DNA from: Brucellaceae bacterium
GTDB lineage: Bacteria > Pseudomonadota > Alphaproteobacteria > Rhizobiales > Rhizobiaceae
Direction of reading: 5' to 3'
Length of the DNA stretch: 64,000 nucleotides
NCBI GenBank assembly: GCA_020637775.1
Contig: JACKJV010000002.1
Location: 124,001-188,000 of the forward strand
The position numbers and the translations under genes are program-made. Under the pieces are notes generated by a model that was not told the origin of the DNA, ran no database searches, and was given only the letters and a program-made list of their open reading frames with translations. This document shows, piece by piece, positions 1 to 8,000 of this stretch (position 1 is the first letter of the stretch; each line of letters opens with the position of its first letter).

Positions 1-219
1 CGGATCCGCCTCTTCCGGCGTCAGCGCGATCTTGGGATCGAGATCCCAGCCAATGATCACGATACGCTGGCGGGCGTGCGGCAACACACGCGCAAGCGCC
101 TCGAAATAGGCTTTCGCGTCGATGAGAAAGGCCGAGCGATCGCTTTCCCGGATGATCTGGCAGTTCCTGCCTTCGCGGGCTATGGGCCCGGAAGGCTCCC
201 CGGCATTCTTCATAGGCAT
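1..219 (-). CDS. Phospholipase D family protein, N-terminal part (cut by window edge)
   Basis: Only the first 73 codons are present; the gene runs off the left edge. The visible protein has the stretch SAFLIDAKAYFEALARVL followed by RIVIIGWDLDP. This matches the start of bacterial phospholipase D / cardiolipin-synthase-like proteins, where the chain opens with a short lead and then the first half of a PLD repeat. The HKD catalytic motifs would lie outside the window, so activity cannot be judged. Two in-frame ATGs lie two codons apart (219 and 213) and neither has a strong ribosome site. It lies 100 bases downstream of an endonuclease/exonuclease/phosphatase gene on the same strand. Those two families are often neighbours in proteobacteria, so a shared transcript is possible but not shown. 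Confidence 0.7.
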   Translation of the reverse strand, partial: MPMKNAGEPSGPIAREGRNCQIIRESDRSAFLIDAKAYFEALARVLPHARQRIVIIGWDLDPKIALTPEEADP

Positions 220-319
220 CCGTTCCGGTTGTTCCTGTTCACGAAGAGGTTGCGCTAGCCAAACTCCGGAACCGCCGAAAAGGTTTCCTTGCGCGGCCCC
301 GAAGGCCGGCCGTCCGCCC

Positions 320-1093
320 TCAGCCGATGGCGTTGCGCCGGTCCGTGCCGGGATGGATCTCGATGTCGGCGACCAGCGGCAGGTGGTCGGAGGCGATCGC
401 GGTGGCCGCATTGCGCACGGGCGCGATGGAATGAACGGTGATGTTTCCGCTCATGAAGATGTGGTCGAGGCGCAGGAACGGAAACCGGCTGGGAAAGGTG
501 GCGGCATGGTTGCGCCCGGCATTGGCGTCCTTCAGGTGACGAACCAGCCGCCGGTAGGCGCGCGAGCGCGGCACGGCGTTGAAGTCGCCCATCAGCAGCA
601 CCGGCTTGTGGCATTGCGGATCGCCGAGCCATTCCGGGCCCAGCAGGGCGTCCACCTGGATCGAGCGTTCGATTGCCAGGAGGCCCAGATGGGTATTGAC
701 CACCTGCAGGCTCGCCGGTGCCGTCTCGACCTCCACCCACAACGCGCCGCGCCGCTCCAGTTCGCGCCGCCGGATCGGGGCGGGCAGGCCGCCGCGCTTG
801 ACCAGCGTGTTTGGCAGGGCCGTGAAGATGGCATCGCCGAAATGCTCGTCCTGCACCTGGTAGGCCGGGTGGAAATGCATCTGCATGCCCAGCATGTGTG
901 CGATTTCGGAGGCCTGGTCGACACCGCCGGTGCGGGCGCGGCGCACATCCAGTTCCTGTAGCGATACGATGTCCGGCTTGCATGCGGCGATGACCTGCGC
1001 GATGCGTTCGGGGGAGAGAACCCGGTCGGTGCCCACGCAGCGATGCACGTTGTAGCTCATGACGCGGATGGTGCGGGCCCCGTGCCTGTCCAA
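320..1093 (-). CDS. Endonuclease/exonuclease/phosphatase family hydrolase
   Basis: Metal-dependent phosphodiesterase of the EEP (DNase I / exonuclease III) fold. Visible family marks are SYNVHRC near the start, the metal-binding LQELD, the catalytic region NTHLGLL, the GDFNAVP loop and the C-terminal SDHLPLVADI with the catalytic histidine. The frame stays open to 1162. I chose the TTG at 1093 because AAAGAGGAG lies six bases upstream of it, and homologous chains start just before the SYNVH strand. That gives 257 residues, normal for stand-alone members. No signal peptide is seen with this start. Substrate unknown: members cut DNA, phospholipids or inositol phosphates. It follows the cox operon by 95 bases on the same strand and precedes a phospholipase D gene, which would fit a role in lipid or nucleic acid turnover. 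Confidence 0.85.
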   Translation of the reverse strand: MDRHGARTIRVMSYNVHRCVGTDRVLSPERIAQVIAACKPDIVSLQELDVRRARTGGVDQASEIAHMLGMQMHFHPAYQVQDEHFGDAIFTALPNTLVKRGGLPAPIRRRELERRGALWVEVETAPASLQVVNTHLGLLAIERSIQVDALLGPEWLGDPQCHKPVLLMGDFNAVPRSRAYRRLVRHLKDANAGRNHAATFPSRFPFLRLDHIFMSGNITVHSIAPVRNAATAIASDHLPLVADIEIHPGTDRRNAIG

Positions 1094-1188
1094 TGCTTGC
1101 TCCTCTTTTCCCTCGCAATGCCAACCGCTGCAATGGTGCTTTGGTTCCGGCCGCCGGCGCAAGCCGCTTTCGTGTCTTTTCCCGCGTT

Positions 1189-1440
1189 TCAGCCGATCAG
1201 CGTCAATCCGTAGAGAATGCCGAGCCAGAGCAGCACGGCCGTGGCCGCGAGCCGCGGCAGCAGGCCCGGCCCGGCCAGATGCATGAAGACCATGGCGATG
1301 ATGACCGCCTTGGCCGCCGCGATCGCCAGGTTGAGCACCGGGTTGAAGGCACCGAGCTCGATGAATGAAAGCATCACCGTTGCTGCCAGCAGGACCAGCA
1401 GACAGAGCAGGGCCAGAACGGATTTGCCGATCTCGCTCAT
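1189..1440 (-). CDS. caa3-type cytochrome c oxidase subunit IV
   Basis: Small integral membrane subunit of the heme-copper oxidase, 83 residues with three predicted helices (about residues 7-28, 34-56 and 61-82). The pair ATVMLSFIELG and KAVIIAMVFMHL is characteristic of the prokaryotic cytochrome c oxidase subunit IV family, which packs against subunits I and III and helps assembly without binding a cofactor. Its ATG overlaps the stop codon of the subunit III frame (ATGA), so it is the last gene of the translationally coupled act-sco-cox operon. Because it depends on translation coming from subunit III, the internal stop in that gene could lower its expression. Downstream there are 95 bases before the next gene. 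Confidence 0.88.
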   Translation of the reverse strand: MSEIGKSVLALLCLLVLLAATVMLSFIELGAFNPVLNLAIAAAKAVIIAMVFMHLAGPGLLPRLAATAVLLWLGILYGLTLIG

Positions 1441-2075
1441 CGGTCGATCAGGTAGAGCACGGGGAAAAGAAACACCCAGACGATGTCGATGAAGTGCCAG
1501 TAGAGGCCGATGGCCTGCACCCGCCGCATGCGCCGGGCATTGTCGGAGGATCGCCACAGAAGGAGGATGACAAGCACGGCCAGGATGCCGGACAGCAGGT
1601 GCAGGGCATGCAGGCCGGTCATGGCGAAGTAGAGGTTGAAGAACAGTTCGGCCTGCGCGGGCGCCGGCCCGTGATAGCGGAAGGGCGCGCCAAACACCGG
1701 CGCCAGCCCCTCGGCATGTTCCATCGCATATTCGCTTGCCTTGATGGCAAGGAAGGCAGTGCCCAGAATGGCTGTGACGATCAGCGATCAGGCGGCAGGC
1801 CGGCCCTTGTGTCCCGCGGTGAAGATGTGCGCCAGCGCCATGAAGAAGCTGCTGGCGATCAGGACGGCCGTGTTGACGGTGCCGAGCGGCAGCGAGAGGT
1901 GCCCGGCCGCCTCGGCAAAGGCCTCGCCGTGCGCCAGCCGCGCGACGAGATAGACCAGCAGCACCGCGCCGAACAGCATGGCTTCCGAGGCGATGAAGAT
2001 CCACATGCCGAAGGCGTCCGCCTGGCGTTCGCGTTCGGCTGACCGGAAGGCTTCGCTGGAGACGGACGGGTTCAT
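1437..2075 (-). pseudogene. coxC: Cytochrome c oxidase subunit III, interrupted by one in-frame TGA
   Basis: Read straight through, the frame gives a normal five-helix subunit III of about 212 residues: helices near 23-46 and 61-83 before the break, and three more after it, ending in the family signature YWHFIDIVWVFLF. Codon 96 (bases 1788-1790 on the plus strand) is TGA, after HKGRPAA and before SLIVTAILG. The frame is the same on both sides (2075 minus 1724 is a multiple of three), so this is a nonsense change and not a frameshift. One base away lie TGG (Trp) or CGA (Arg), either acceptable there. The start overlaps coxA by ATGA and the end overlaps subunit IV by ATGA, and the sequence after the stop shows no decay. 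A recent mutation or a base-calling error therefore fits better than an old pseudogene. If real, the product would be a 95-residue two-helix fragment. Confidence 0.85.
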
Positions 2076-3682
2076 CGCTCACCCTCCGGCGGCGGATAGT
2101 CGTAGACAGGCCCGGTCGCCTCCGGCGTTTCCTCGAAATTGTGCGGCGGCGGCGGCGAGGGCGTCTGCCATTCAAGGCCGCTGGCGGCCCACGGATTGGC
2201 GCCGGCACGCTCGCCGCGGAACAGCGACCATGTGAGATAGCCGAGCGGCAGCAGGTAGCCGGCGGCCAGGATGACGGCACCGGCCGAGGACAGCACGTTC
2301 CAGAAGGCGAATTCCGGCGGATAGGCATGGTAGCGCCTCGGCATGCCGAGATAGCCGAGAATGTATTGCGGAAAGAAGGTGAGGTTGAAGCCGATGAAGG
2401 TCATGGCGGCGGCGATCTGCCCCCACAGTTCCGGATACATCCGGCCGGTCATCTTCGGCCACCAGAAATGCAGCCCGCCCATGAAGGCCGAGACCATGCC
2501 GCCGACCATGATGTAGTGGAAATGGGCGACCACGAAATAGGTGTCGTGCAGGTGAACATCCACCGCGATGGCGGCGACGAACAGGCCGGCCAGCCCGCCG
2601 AAGGTGAACAGCCCCAGGAAACCGAGCGCGTAGAGCATCGGCGCGGGAAAGCGCACATGGCCCTTGCGCAGGGTCAGGCTCCAGTTGAAGACCTTGATGG
2701 CCGAGGGAATGGCCACGCAATAGGACAGGAAGGAGAAGACGATGCCGGCATAGGCCGATTGGCCGCTGACGAACATGTGGTGGCCCCAGACCAGAAAGCC
2801 GAAGACGGCAATTGCCATGCTCGACAGTGCCACGGCCTTGTAGCCGAACAGCGGCCGGCGGCTGAAGCAGGGGATGAGTTCCGACACCACGCCCATGCCG
2901 GGCAGGATCATGATGTAGACGGCCGGGTGGGAATAGAACCAGAAGAGATGCTGGAACAGCAGCGGGTCGCCGCCGAGCTGCGGATCGAACACGCCGATGC
3001 CGATCACCCTCTCCAGCACGATCAGGATCAGCGTTGCGGCCAGAACCGGCGTTGCCAGCACCATCACAAGGCTCGTTGCATACATGGTCCAGACGAAGAT
3101 CGGCAGGCGGAACCATGTCAGCCCCGGCGCGCGCAGCTTGTGAATGGTGACGATGAAGTTGATGCCGGTCATGATCGAGGAAAAGCCGACGATGAACACC
3201 CCGAAGGCGGCGGCGCTGACATGGGAATTGGTCAGGCTGGACAGCGGCGTGTAGAACGTCCACCCCGTGTCCACCCCGCCGGCAACCACGGCGAACAGCG
3301 CGAACAGGCTGCCGGCCATGAAGACGTACCAGCTCGCCAGGTTGAGCCGCGGGAAGGCCAGGTCGCGGGCGCCCAGCATCAGCGGCAGCAGGAAATTGCC
3401 CAGCGTCGCCGGAATGGACGGCACCAGGAAGAACCAGATCATGATGATGCCGTGAATGGAGAAAAGGCGGTTGTAGATGTCGTCGCTGACGAGATCGCCG
3501 GCCGGACTGGCCAGTTCCAGCCGCATCGTCACCGCCATTGCGCCGCCGATGAAGAAGAAGAAGGTCAGGGCTGCGAAATAGAGCCAGGCCACGCGCTTGT
3601 GGTCCGTCGTTGCAAGCCATGCGCGCGCGCCCCAGCCGGTGGCGAAATAGCTTTGCGGCCGGTCTGCTGTCTCAACCGCCAT
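2072..3682 (-). CDS. ctaD: caa3-type cytochrome c oxidase subunit I (A2 / YSHP class)
   Basis: Catalytic subunit of the heme-copper oxygen reductase, 536 residues with 12 predicted helices. Metal ligands are visible: His77 (SIHGII) for low-spin heme, His252 with Tyr256 (HPAVY, the cross-linked His-Tyr pair), His301-His302 (GHHMF) for CuB, and the [11 protein letters not shown] helix carrying both heme ligands. The helix VI motif is [10 protein letters not shown]: the D-channel glutamate of A1 oxidases (HPEVY) is absent and replaced by the Tyr-Ser pair of A2 enzymes. The K-channel lysine is kept (PSAIKVFNW). A2 oxidases are typical partners of alternative complex III, which agrees with the upstream genes. 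The ATG at 3682 overlaps the end of subunit II, and the 3' end overlaps subunit III by ATGA. Confidence 0.97.
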   Translation of the reverse strand: MAVETADRPQSYFATGWGARAWLATTDHKRVAWLYFAALTFFFFIGGAMAVTMRLELASPAGDLVSDDIYNRLFSIHGIIMIWFFLVPSIPATLGNFLLPLMLGARDLAFPRLNLASWYVFMAGSLFALFAVVAGGVDTGWTFYTPLSSLTNSHVSAAAFGVFIVGFSSIMTGINFIVTIHKLRAPGLTWFRLPIFVWTMYATSLVMVLATPVLAATLILIVLERVIGIGVFDPQLGGDPLLFQHLFWFYSHPAVYIMILPGMGVVSELIPCFSRRPLFGYKAVALSSMAIAVFGFLVWGHHMFVSGQSAYAGIVFSFLSYCVAIPSAIKVFNWSLTLRKGHVRFPAPMLYALGFLGLFTFGGLAGLFVAAIAVDVHLHDTYFVVAHFHYIMVGGMVSAFMGGLHFWWPKMTGRMYPELWGQIAAAMTFIGFNLTFFPQYILGYLGMPRRYHAYPPEFAFWNVLSSAGAVILAAGYLLPLGYLTWSLFRGERAGANPWAASGLEWQTPSPPPPHNFEETPEATGPVYDYPPPEGER

Positions 3683-4613
3683 CGCCGCCGCTCCCTCCCA
3701 TCGACCGGATGTATGCCACCAGCATCTGCAATTCGCTTTCCTCGATCAGCCCGTCGAAACTGGGCATGACCGGCGCATAGCCGGCCACGATCTGCTTTTG
3801 CGGCATCAGGATGGAATCGCGGATATAGGCCTCGTTCGCGATCACGGTCTGCCGGCTCTCCAGGGGAACCGGGCGCCCGAACAGGCCATCCAGCGAAGGC
3901 GCGCGAACCTGGCCTGATGGGCCGTGGCAGCCCGAACAGCCCAGCGCGCGGAACAGCGCCGCGCCCTGTTCGGCCAGCGAGGTGCTTTCCCCCTGCCGGG
4001 CCAGCCAGCCGGTGAAGTCCTCCGGCTTCATCACCACGATCCACCCGCCCATGGCCGAATGCTGGGTGCCGCAATATTCCGCGCAGAACAGGCGAAACCG
4101 GCCTTCCCTGGTCGGCGTGAACCAGACCCGCGTGGAGCGGCCCGGCACCGCGTCCTGCTTGACCCGGAAGGCCGGAACGAAGAAGGAATGGATCACGTCC
4201 TGACTGCCCAGCGTCACCTGCACCGGCTGGCCCAGCGGCACATGCAGCGTGTTGATCTCGCGCTGCCCGCCGGGATGGCGGAATTTCCACATCCGCTGCT
4301 TGCCGATGGCGGAGATGCGCAGCGCGTTTGCGGGCGGGCGCTGGTGGTCGACGAACAGGCGGGCGCCATAGGCGAAGATGATGAAGGCGATGACCACGCT
4401 GGCGCTGGTCCAGCCGATTTCCAGGGCCATGTTGCGCCTGCGCTGGCCGGACCGGTCGGCGGGCGAACCTTCGCGGTAGCGCACGGCATAGCCGATCACG
4501 AGTGCCGACAGGAACACGCCGAGCGCGCCCGAAAAGGCGACGAGAGCGAAGAACAGAACGTCGATTGACGGGGCGATGGAGGAGGCCTGCTCGGGGAACC
4601 AGCGAAACGTCAT
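3672..4613 (-). CDS. ctaC: Cytochrome c oxidase subunit II fused to cytochrome c (caa3 type)
   Basis: Electron-entry subunit, 313 residues. Two N-terminal helices (about 18-47 and 64-88) anchor a cupredoxin domain with the binuclear CuA site: His in [11 protein letters not shown], then [14 protein letters not shown] with both cysteines, the histidine and the methionine. A C-terminal class I cytochrome c domain follows, with CSGCH and a candidate axial methionine in APVMPSF. The fused heme domain defines the caa3 subtype and lets the enzyme take electrons directly from ACIII or soluble cytochrome c. No N-terminal cysteine lipobox is seen. The ATG overlaps the stop of the SCO gene by ATGA, which sets this start firmly although the same frame stays open much further upstream. 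Confidence 0.96.
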   Translation of the reverse strand: MTFRWFPEQASSIAPSIDVLFFALVAFSGALGVFLSALVIGYAVRYREGSPADRSGQRRRNMALEIGWTSASVVIAFIIFAYGARLFVDHQRPPANALRISAIGKQRMWKFRHPGGQREINTLHVPLGQPVQVTLGSQDVIHSFFVPAFRVKQDAVPGRSTRVWFTPTREGRFRLFCAEYCGTQHSAMGGWIVVMKPEDFTGWLARQGESTSLAEQGAALFRALGCSGCHGPSGQVRAPSLDGLFGRPVPLESRQTVIANEAYIRDSILMPQKQIVAGYAPVMPSFDGLIEESELQMLVAYIRSMGGSGGDGG

Positions 4614-5371
4614 GGCCGCCTCCGCCAAACCAGGAAGCCCAGCGTCAGCGCCATGGCTGCCAGCATGCCCAGCGCTCCGGCACGCACGCCGGCCCATATC
4701 ACGGGCGTGTACTGGCCCTTGCTCGCGTCGAAGCCTGCACACAGCAGGAAGACCTGGTCCGCCAGGCTGCCGAGGCGGCCTTTCGAGGCCTCGGCCATGG
4801 CCAGCCGCAGGTCGCGCGGCGTCGCGTTCAGACCCGGCAGGGCCCGTGCGATCCGCCCGTCCGGCGTCAGCGCGGCGACAGCGACCGGATGCACGAACTG
4901 GCCGGCGCGCGGCCGTGCCGTGACATCCATTCCCGCCTGCGCCGCCAGCACCGGCCCCGCCGCGCCGGTCAGGAAGCGCCATGCCGCAAGACCGTCCGCA
5001 TCCGTCGCTCCGGCCATGGCATCCCTGGCGAAAACCGCATCGGCAGTGTCTTCCGAAGGGTCGATGGACACGAAAAGCACGCGATAGGTGTCCGGGGTGA
5101 GACCGGATCGGGTCAGGTCCGCCGCGACACCGCGCTGCATCACGCCGCACAGGTTGGGGCACCGGTCATAGCCGAAGATCAGGAAGGCAGGGCCGCCGCC
5201 CATGAATCGCGAAAGGGGTGCGCGGCGCGCCTGCGCATCGCTGAAGACAAGGCTGGTATCCAGCCGCTTTCCGATGGACGGATCGAAGCCGGGGCGTGAA
5301 ATGGCTTGCGCGCCCGCGGGGAGCGAAAGCATGAACAGCAGCAGCAGCGGGGCGAGGGCGGCACGGGTCAT
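4610..5371 (-). CDS. SCO1/SenC-family copper chaperone for CuA assembly
   Basis: Thioredoxin-fold periplasmic protein that delivers copper to, and reduces, the CuA site of subunit II, encoded by the next gene. It has 253 residues: a signal peptide (about 1-23, ending PAGAQA), the copper-binding CPNLC at 71-75 (a CxxxC motif) and the third ligand His161 in QFVHP. A C-terminal hydrophobic segment (about 224-249, followed by WRRRP) should anchor it to the membrane, as in other SCO proteins of oxidase clusters. Both ends overlap neighbours by ATGA (upstream unknown gene, downstream subunit II), so it should be made together with the oxidase. All metal-binding residues are present. Confidence 0.93.
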   Translation of the reverse strand: MTRAALAPLLLLFMLSLPAGAQAISRPGFDPSIGKRLDTSLVFSDAQARRAPLSRFMGGGPAFLIFGYDRCPNLCGVMQRGVAADLTRSGLTPDTYRVLFVSIDPSEDTADAVFARDAMAGATDADGLAAWRFLTGAAGPVLAAQAGMDVTARPRAGQFVHPVAVAALTPDGRIARALPGLNATPRDLRLAMAEASKGRLGSLADQVFLLCAGFDASKGQYTPVIWAGVRAGALGMLAAMALTLGFLVWRRRP

Positions 5372-5802
5372 GGTGCGCCCTCCCGGCATTTTGCGGCCTG
5401 CGGTGCCCGTGGCACGGCGTCCGCCAGCAATGCGCAGTCGTCTCCGGCCCGGTTCCGCGTGCCAGGGCGCGGCAGGCCGCGTTCTGCCACGATCCTCATC
5501 GCCTCTTCCACCGGAATGCGGGCAATGCCCGCTTTGCGGTCCACCCACTCAAGCCGTTCAAGCGCCTGCCGCTGGCGCGCGGCGAAAGCGGCTTGATCGC
5601 CGGCCGGATCATGTTGCAGGGCAGGCGTTGCGGCATTGCCCCGCGCTGCGCGGCCTTCCGGCTGCCATGGCGGTTCCGCGCCGAAGATGACGCGCAGCAG
5701 GACAAGCGCCACGAGGAGGAAGACGACGAGGCCGGCGGCGAACGCAAGCAGGGGCCTTGCGCGAACGTCGCGGGTTTCATGGGGTCGCGCGTTGTCAGCC
5801 AT
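5368..5802 (-). CDS. Unknown one-helix protein between actF and sco
   Basis: 144 residues, no name I can give with certainty. It has a short charged N-terminus, one strong transmembrane helix (about 19-40) and a periplasmic part rich in Gln/Arg/Ala (72-90). A conserved-looking C-terminal block follows, with WVDRKAGIARIPVEEAM around 87-103 and then ERGLPRPG. From memory, similar 'WVD..aG...IP...AM' blocks occur in small proteins beside SCO genes in other ACIII-caa3 clusters; this needs a search. One Cys (residue 123) and no heme motif. It starts at 5802 inside the end of actF and stops at an ATGA overlap with sco, so it is locked into the operon. An assembly or linker factor for the ACIII-caa3 complex is an inference from position only. 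Confidence 0.8.
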   Translation of the reverse strand: MADNARPHETRDVRARPLLAFAAGLVVFLLVALVLLRVIFGAEPPWQPEGRAARGNAATPALQHDPAGDQAAFAARQRQALERLEWVDRKAGIARIPVEEAMRIVAERGLPRPGTRNRAGDDCALLADAVPRAPQAAKCREGAP

Positions 5803-6934
5803 GGCGCACCTCCGGTCGGCAAGGCGAAAGGCGTGCGGATCGGAACAGGAGGGCCGTGAACAGCCCCGCCCAGAGACCGCCCGCGGCCAGAATGCCGGCG
5901 ATATCGGCGAGATGGACGTCGGACGGGCCCAACGGCAATGCCGGCCGCAAGCGCCACCATGTTGCCAGTGCCTGTCCGGCAAGCACGCAGGCCGCCAGCG
6001 CGATGATGCCGCGCCGCGACCCTTTCACGCGGGCCGAAAGGAAGCCGGCGAAAGGCACGGCAAAGCCGATCCCGATCATCAGCCACAGCAGATAGCGCCA
6101 TCCGCCCTCGACGCGGCGCAGATACCAGCGCGCCTCGTGCGGCAGGTCGCCGGCCCAGATGACGAGCCATTGCATATAGGCCATATAGGCCCAGATCAGC
6201 ATGAAGCCGAACAGGATGTTGGCAAGGTCGCGCGCCATCGTGGAATGGCTTTCGCCGCCCGGTTCCCGCGTCACGTTCTGGCGCAAGGCCGCCACCATCA
6301 CCGCCACTGCACAGGCCGATGCCGCCTGCGATGCCATGACCAGCATCGGATGGATCGTGGACAGGAAGCCGGGTTCCAGCGACATCATCCAGTCGGTGGT
6401 GAAAAACAGCATCGCCACCGCATGGGCGATCAGGGCGGCGGCACTGCCGCCCTTGTGCCGATGCCGCTGTCGCGCTTCACCGGGCGCGGTCCATGCCAGC
6501 GCGAGATGGCACAGCACCAGCCAGAGCAGGGCACAAAGGGTGAAGCGCAGCATGAAGAAGGGCAGGTTCAGATAGGCGAGCTTGTGACGCACCGCTTCCG
6601 GCATTGCGCTCTTGTCGGCCGCGGCCCACGGGAACAGGGCCTCGGCACCTGCCGCCAGCGGCACGAAAAGCAGCAGCGCCAGTGGCACCGTGGCGCTCAG
6701 GGCACGCAGTGCAGGTGAGAGCGCCCGGCCCCAGGCGCCGCCGGTCAGGATGTGGATGAAGAGCAATGTCATGGCGCCGAGCGCGAGGCCGAGAACGAAG
6801 GCCGACGCCGTGAACCAGCCCGCTGCCAGCCCCTGGGGTCCGAAGGCGGGGAGGGCGAGTGCCAGCACGGCAACGGCCGCGCCGCAAGAAACAGCGGCAA
6901 TTGCCGCCGGGGAGAGGAGGCGCGCACGGCTCAT
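5795..6934 (-). CDS. actF: Alternative complex III membrane subunit ActF
   Basis: Polytopic membrane protein of 379 residues with about ten predicted helices. It belongs to the ActC/ActF pair of quinol:cytochrome c oxidoreductase membrane subunits. ActF lacks cofactors; in known ACIII structures it packs next to ActC and, with ActD, shapes the membrane arm. Recognisable parts are FFTTDWMMSLEPGFLSTI and the late helix region PFAGFLSARVKGSRRG, both typical of this family. The ATG overlaps the actE stop by ATGA. The 3' end overlaps the next gene, of unknown function, by eight bases. Position as the last act gene before sco matches the standard actABCDEF order. Confidence 0.9.
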   Translation of the reverse strand: MSRARLLSPAAIAAVSCGAAVAVLALALPAFGPQGLAAGWFTASAFVLGLALGAMTLLFIHILTGGAWGRALSPALRALSATVPLALLLFVPLAAGAEALFPWAAADKSAMPEAVRHKLAYLNLPFFMLRFTLCALLWLVLCHLALAWTAPGEARQRHRHKGGSAAALIAHAVAMLFFTTDWMMSLEPGFLSTIHPMLVMASQAASACAVAVMVAALRQNVTREPGGESHSTMARDLANILFGFMLIWAYMAYMQWLVIWAGDLPHEARWYLRRVEGGWRYLLWLMIGIGFAVPFAGFLSARVKGSRRGIIALAACVLAGQALATWWRLRPALPLGPSDVHLADIAGILAAGGLWAGLFTALLFRSARLSPCRPEVRHG

Positions 6935-7476
6935 GACGAGTCTCCCGCCGGGCCAAGCTGATGGCGCAGCCGTTCTGGCAGGCTGTACACCGGCGCATGA
7001 TGGGCAAATTGCAGGGCGCGGATATAGGCGACGATCGCCCAGCGGTCGCGTGCCGGCACGCGTGAGGCATAGGAATACATCACGCCATAGCCGTCGGTGA
7101 TGACGTCGTAGAAATGCCGGTCCGGTGCCTGCCGCAGCGCTTCCCGGTGATAGCTGGGCGGTTTCGGAAAGCCGCGCTGGACGATCATCCCGTCGCCTTC
7201 GCCCGTACGTCCATGGCAGGGCGAGCAGAATACGTCGAAGCGCTCCTGCCCCCGGCGCAGCAGTTCCGGTGTGATGGCTTGCGGCATGGCGTCCGGGACC
7301 GGGGAAAGGTCGGCATCGCGCGCAACCGTTCCCGCGACGGGCGTCCGTGCAGAGGCGCCGTCGGCAAACAGGTCGCTTGCCTCCAGCGGGTCGTGGCGCG
7401 GTGCCTCGGCCATGTCCTGCTCGCAGCCCGAGACGAGAAGCGCGCACAGGAGGAGGGGCGGAAGCGGCGCCTTCAC
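6931..7476 (-). CDS. actE: Alternative complex III monoheme cytochrome c lipoprotein ActE
   Basis: 181 residues. The GTG at 7476 overlaps the actD stop (GTGA), and this start gives a short hydrophobic lead with lipobox LVSGC (Cys18), so the protein should be a lipid-anchored periplasmic cytochrome. One heme c site is present, CSPCH at 84-88, with GDGMI and later methionines (GVMYSYA) offering the sixth ligand. In ACIII the monoheme ActE passes electrons from the pentaheme ActA towards the oxidase. Starts further upstream would destroy the signal sequence, so the GTG start is favoured. Confidence 0.92.
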   Translation of the reverse strand: MKAPLPPLLLCALLVSGCEQDMAEAPRHDPLEASDLFADGASARTPVAGTVARDADLSPVPDAMPQAITPELLRRGQERFDVFCSPCHGRTGEGDGMIVQRGFPKPPSYHREALRQAPDRHFYDVITDGYGVMYSYASRVPARDRWAIVAYIRALQFAHHAPVYSLPERLRHQLGPAGDSS

Positions 7477-8000
7477 GGGTCCACCTCCGCCACTTCCCGC
7501 GCACCCATCCGGCGCAACAGGCTGGTGGTCTTCTCGCGGTCGAATGCCGGATCCCCGGCCTCGATCAGGATGCAGAAATTGCCCCCTGCTTCTGCCGAGA
7601 GCAGCGTCGAATTGAAGGCAGGATGATAGTATTGCGGCAGGCCGTTTGCTGCCAGCATGCCCAAAAAGGCCGCCAGGGCCGCGCCCAGGATGCCGCCTTC
7701 GAAGGCCAGCACGATGAAGGCCGGCCACGAATGCAGGCCGCGCCCGCCGGCATTGATCGGGTAGTCGGCGAGAACGGAATAGAGGATGAGGCCGTAGGTT
7801 GCGCCCGCGCCCAGCAAGGCTCCGGCGAGAACGATATAGGGCAGCCGCGTGGGCGCCATGCCCAGCGCCTCGGCAAGCCCTTCGACGGGGAAGGGCGAGA
7901 AGGCATCCATGCGCCGGTAACCGGCCTGGCGCAGGCGGCGCACCGCCTCGACCAGCGGATCGGGTCCGGAAAAGGAGGCAATGATCCCGAAGCAGGTCAT
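7473..8000 (-). CDS. actD: Alternative complex III subunit ActD (DUF3341)
   Basis: 175-residue DUF3341 protein. A small soluble alpha/beta N-terminal part (CFGIIASFSGPDPLVEAV and the DAFSPFPVEGL stretch, which marks this family) is followed by two membrane helices (about 55-78 and 92-119) and a C-terminal soluble tail. In ACIII structures ActD is a cofactor-free subunit that packs against ActC and ActF on the cytoplasmic side. The start overlaps actC by ATGA and the end overlaps actE by GTGA, so its production is tied to the complex. Length and layout are normal for the family. Confidence 0.93.
   Translation of the reverse strand: MTCFGIIASFSGPDPLVEAVRRLRQAGYRRMDAFSPFPVEGLAEALGMAPTRLPYIVLAGALLGAGATYGLILYSVLADYPINAGGRGLHSWPAFIVLAFEGGILGAALAAFLGMLAANGLPQYYHPAFNSTLLSAEAGGNFCILIEAGDPAFDREKTTSLLRRMGAREVAEVDP

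Noticed and set aside
1437..2075. Frameshift in subunit III
   Set aside because: The two halves are in the same frame, so a substitution to TGA explains the break and no base is missing or added.
2141..3769. 542-codon open frame on the plus strand opposite subunits I and II
   Set aside because: Its protein is low-complexity (His/Arg/Gly/Gln-rich) and matches no family, while the minus strand encodes a textbook CtaD. Long antisense frames are expected in GC-rich genes.
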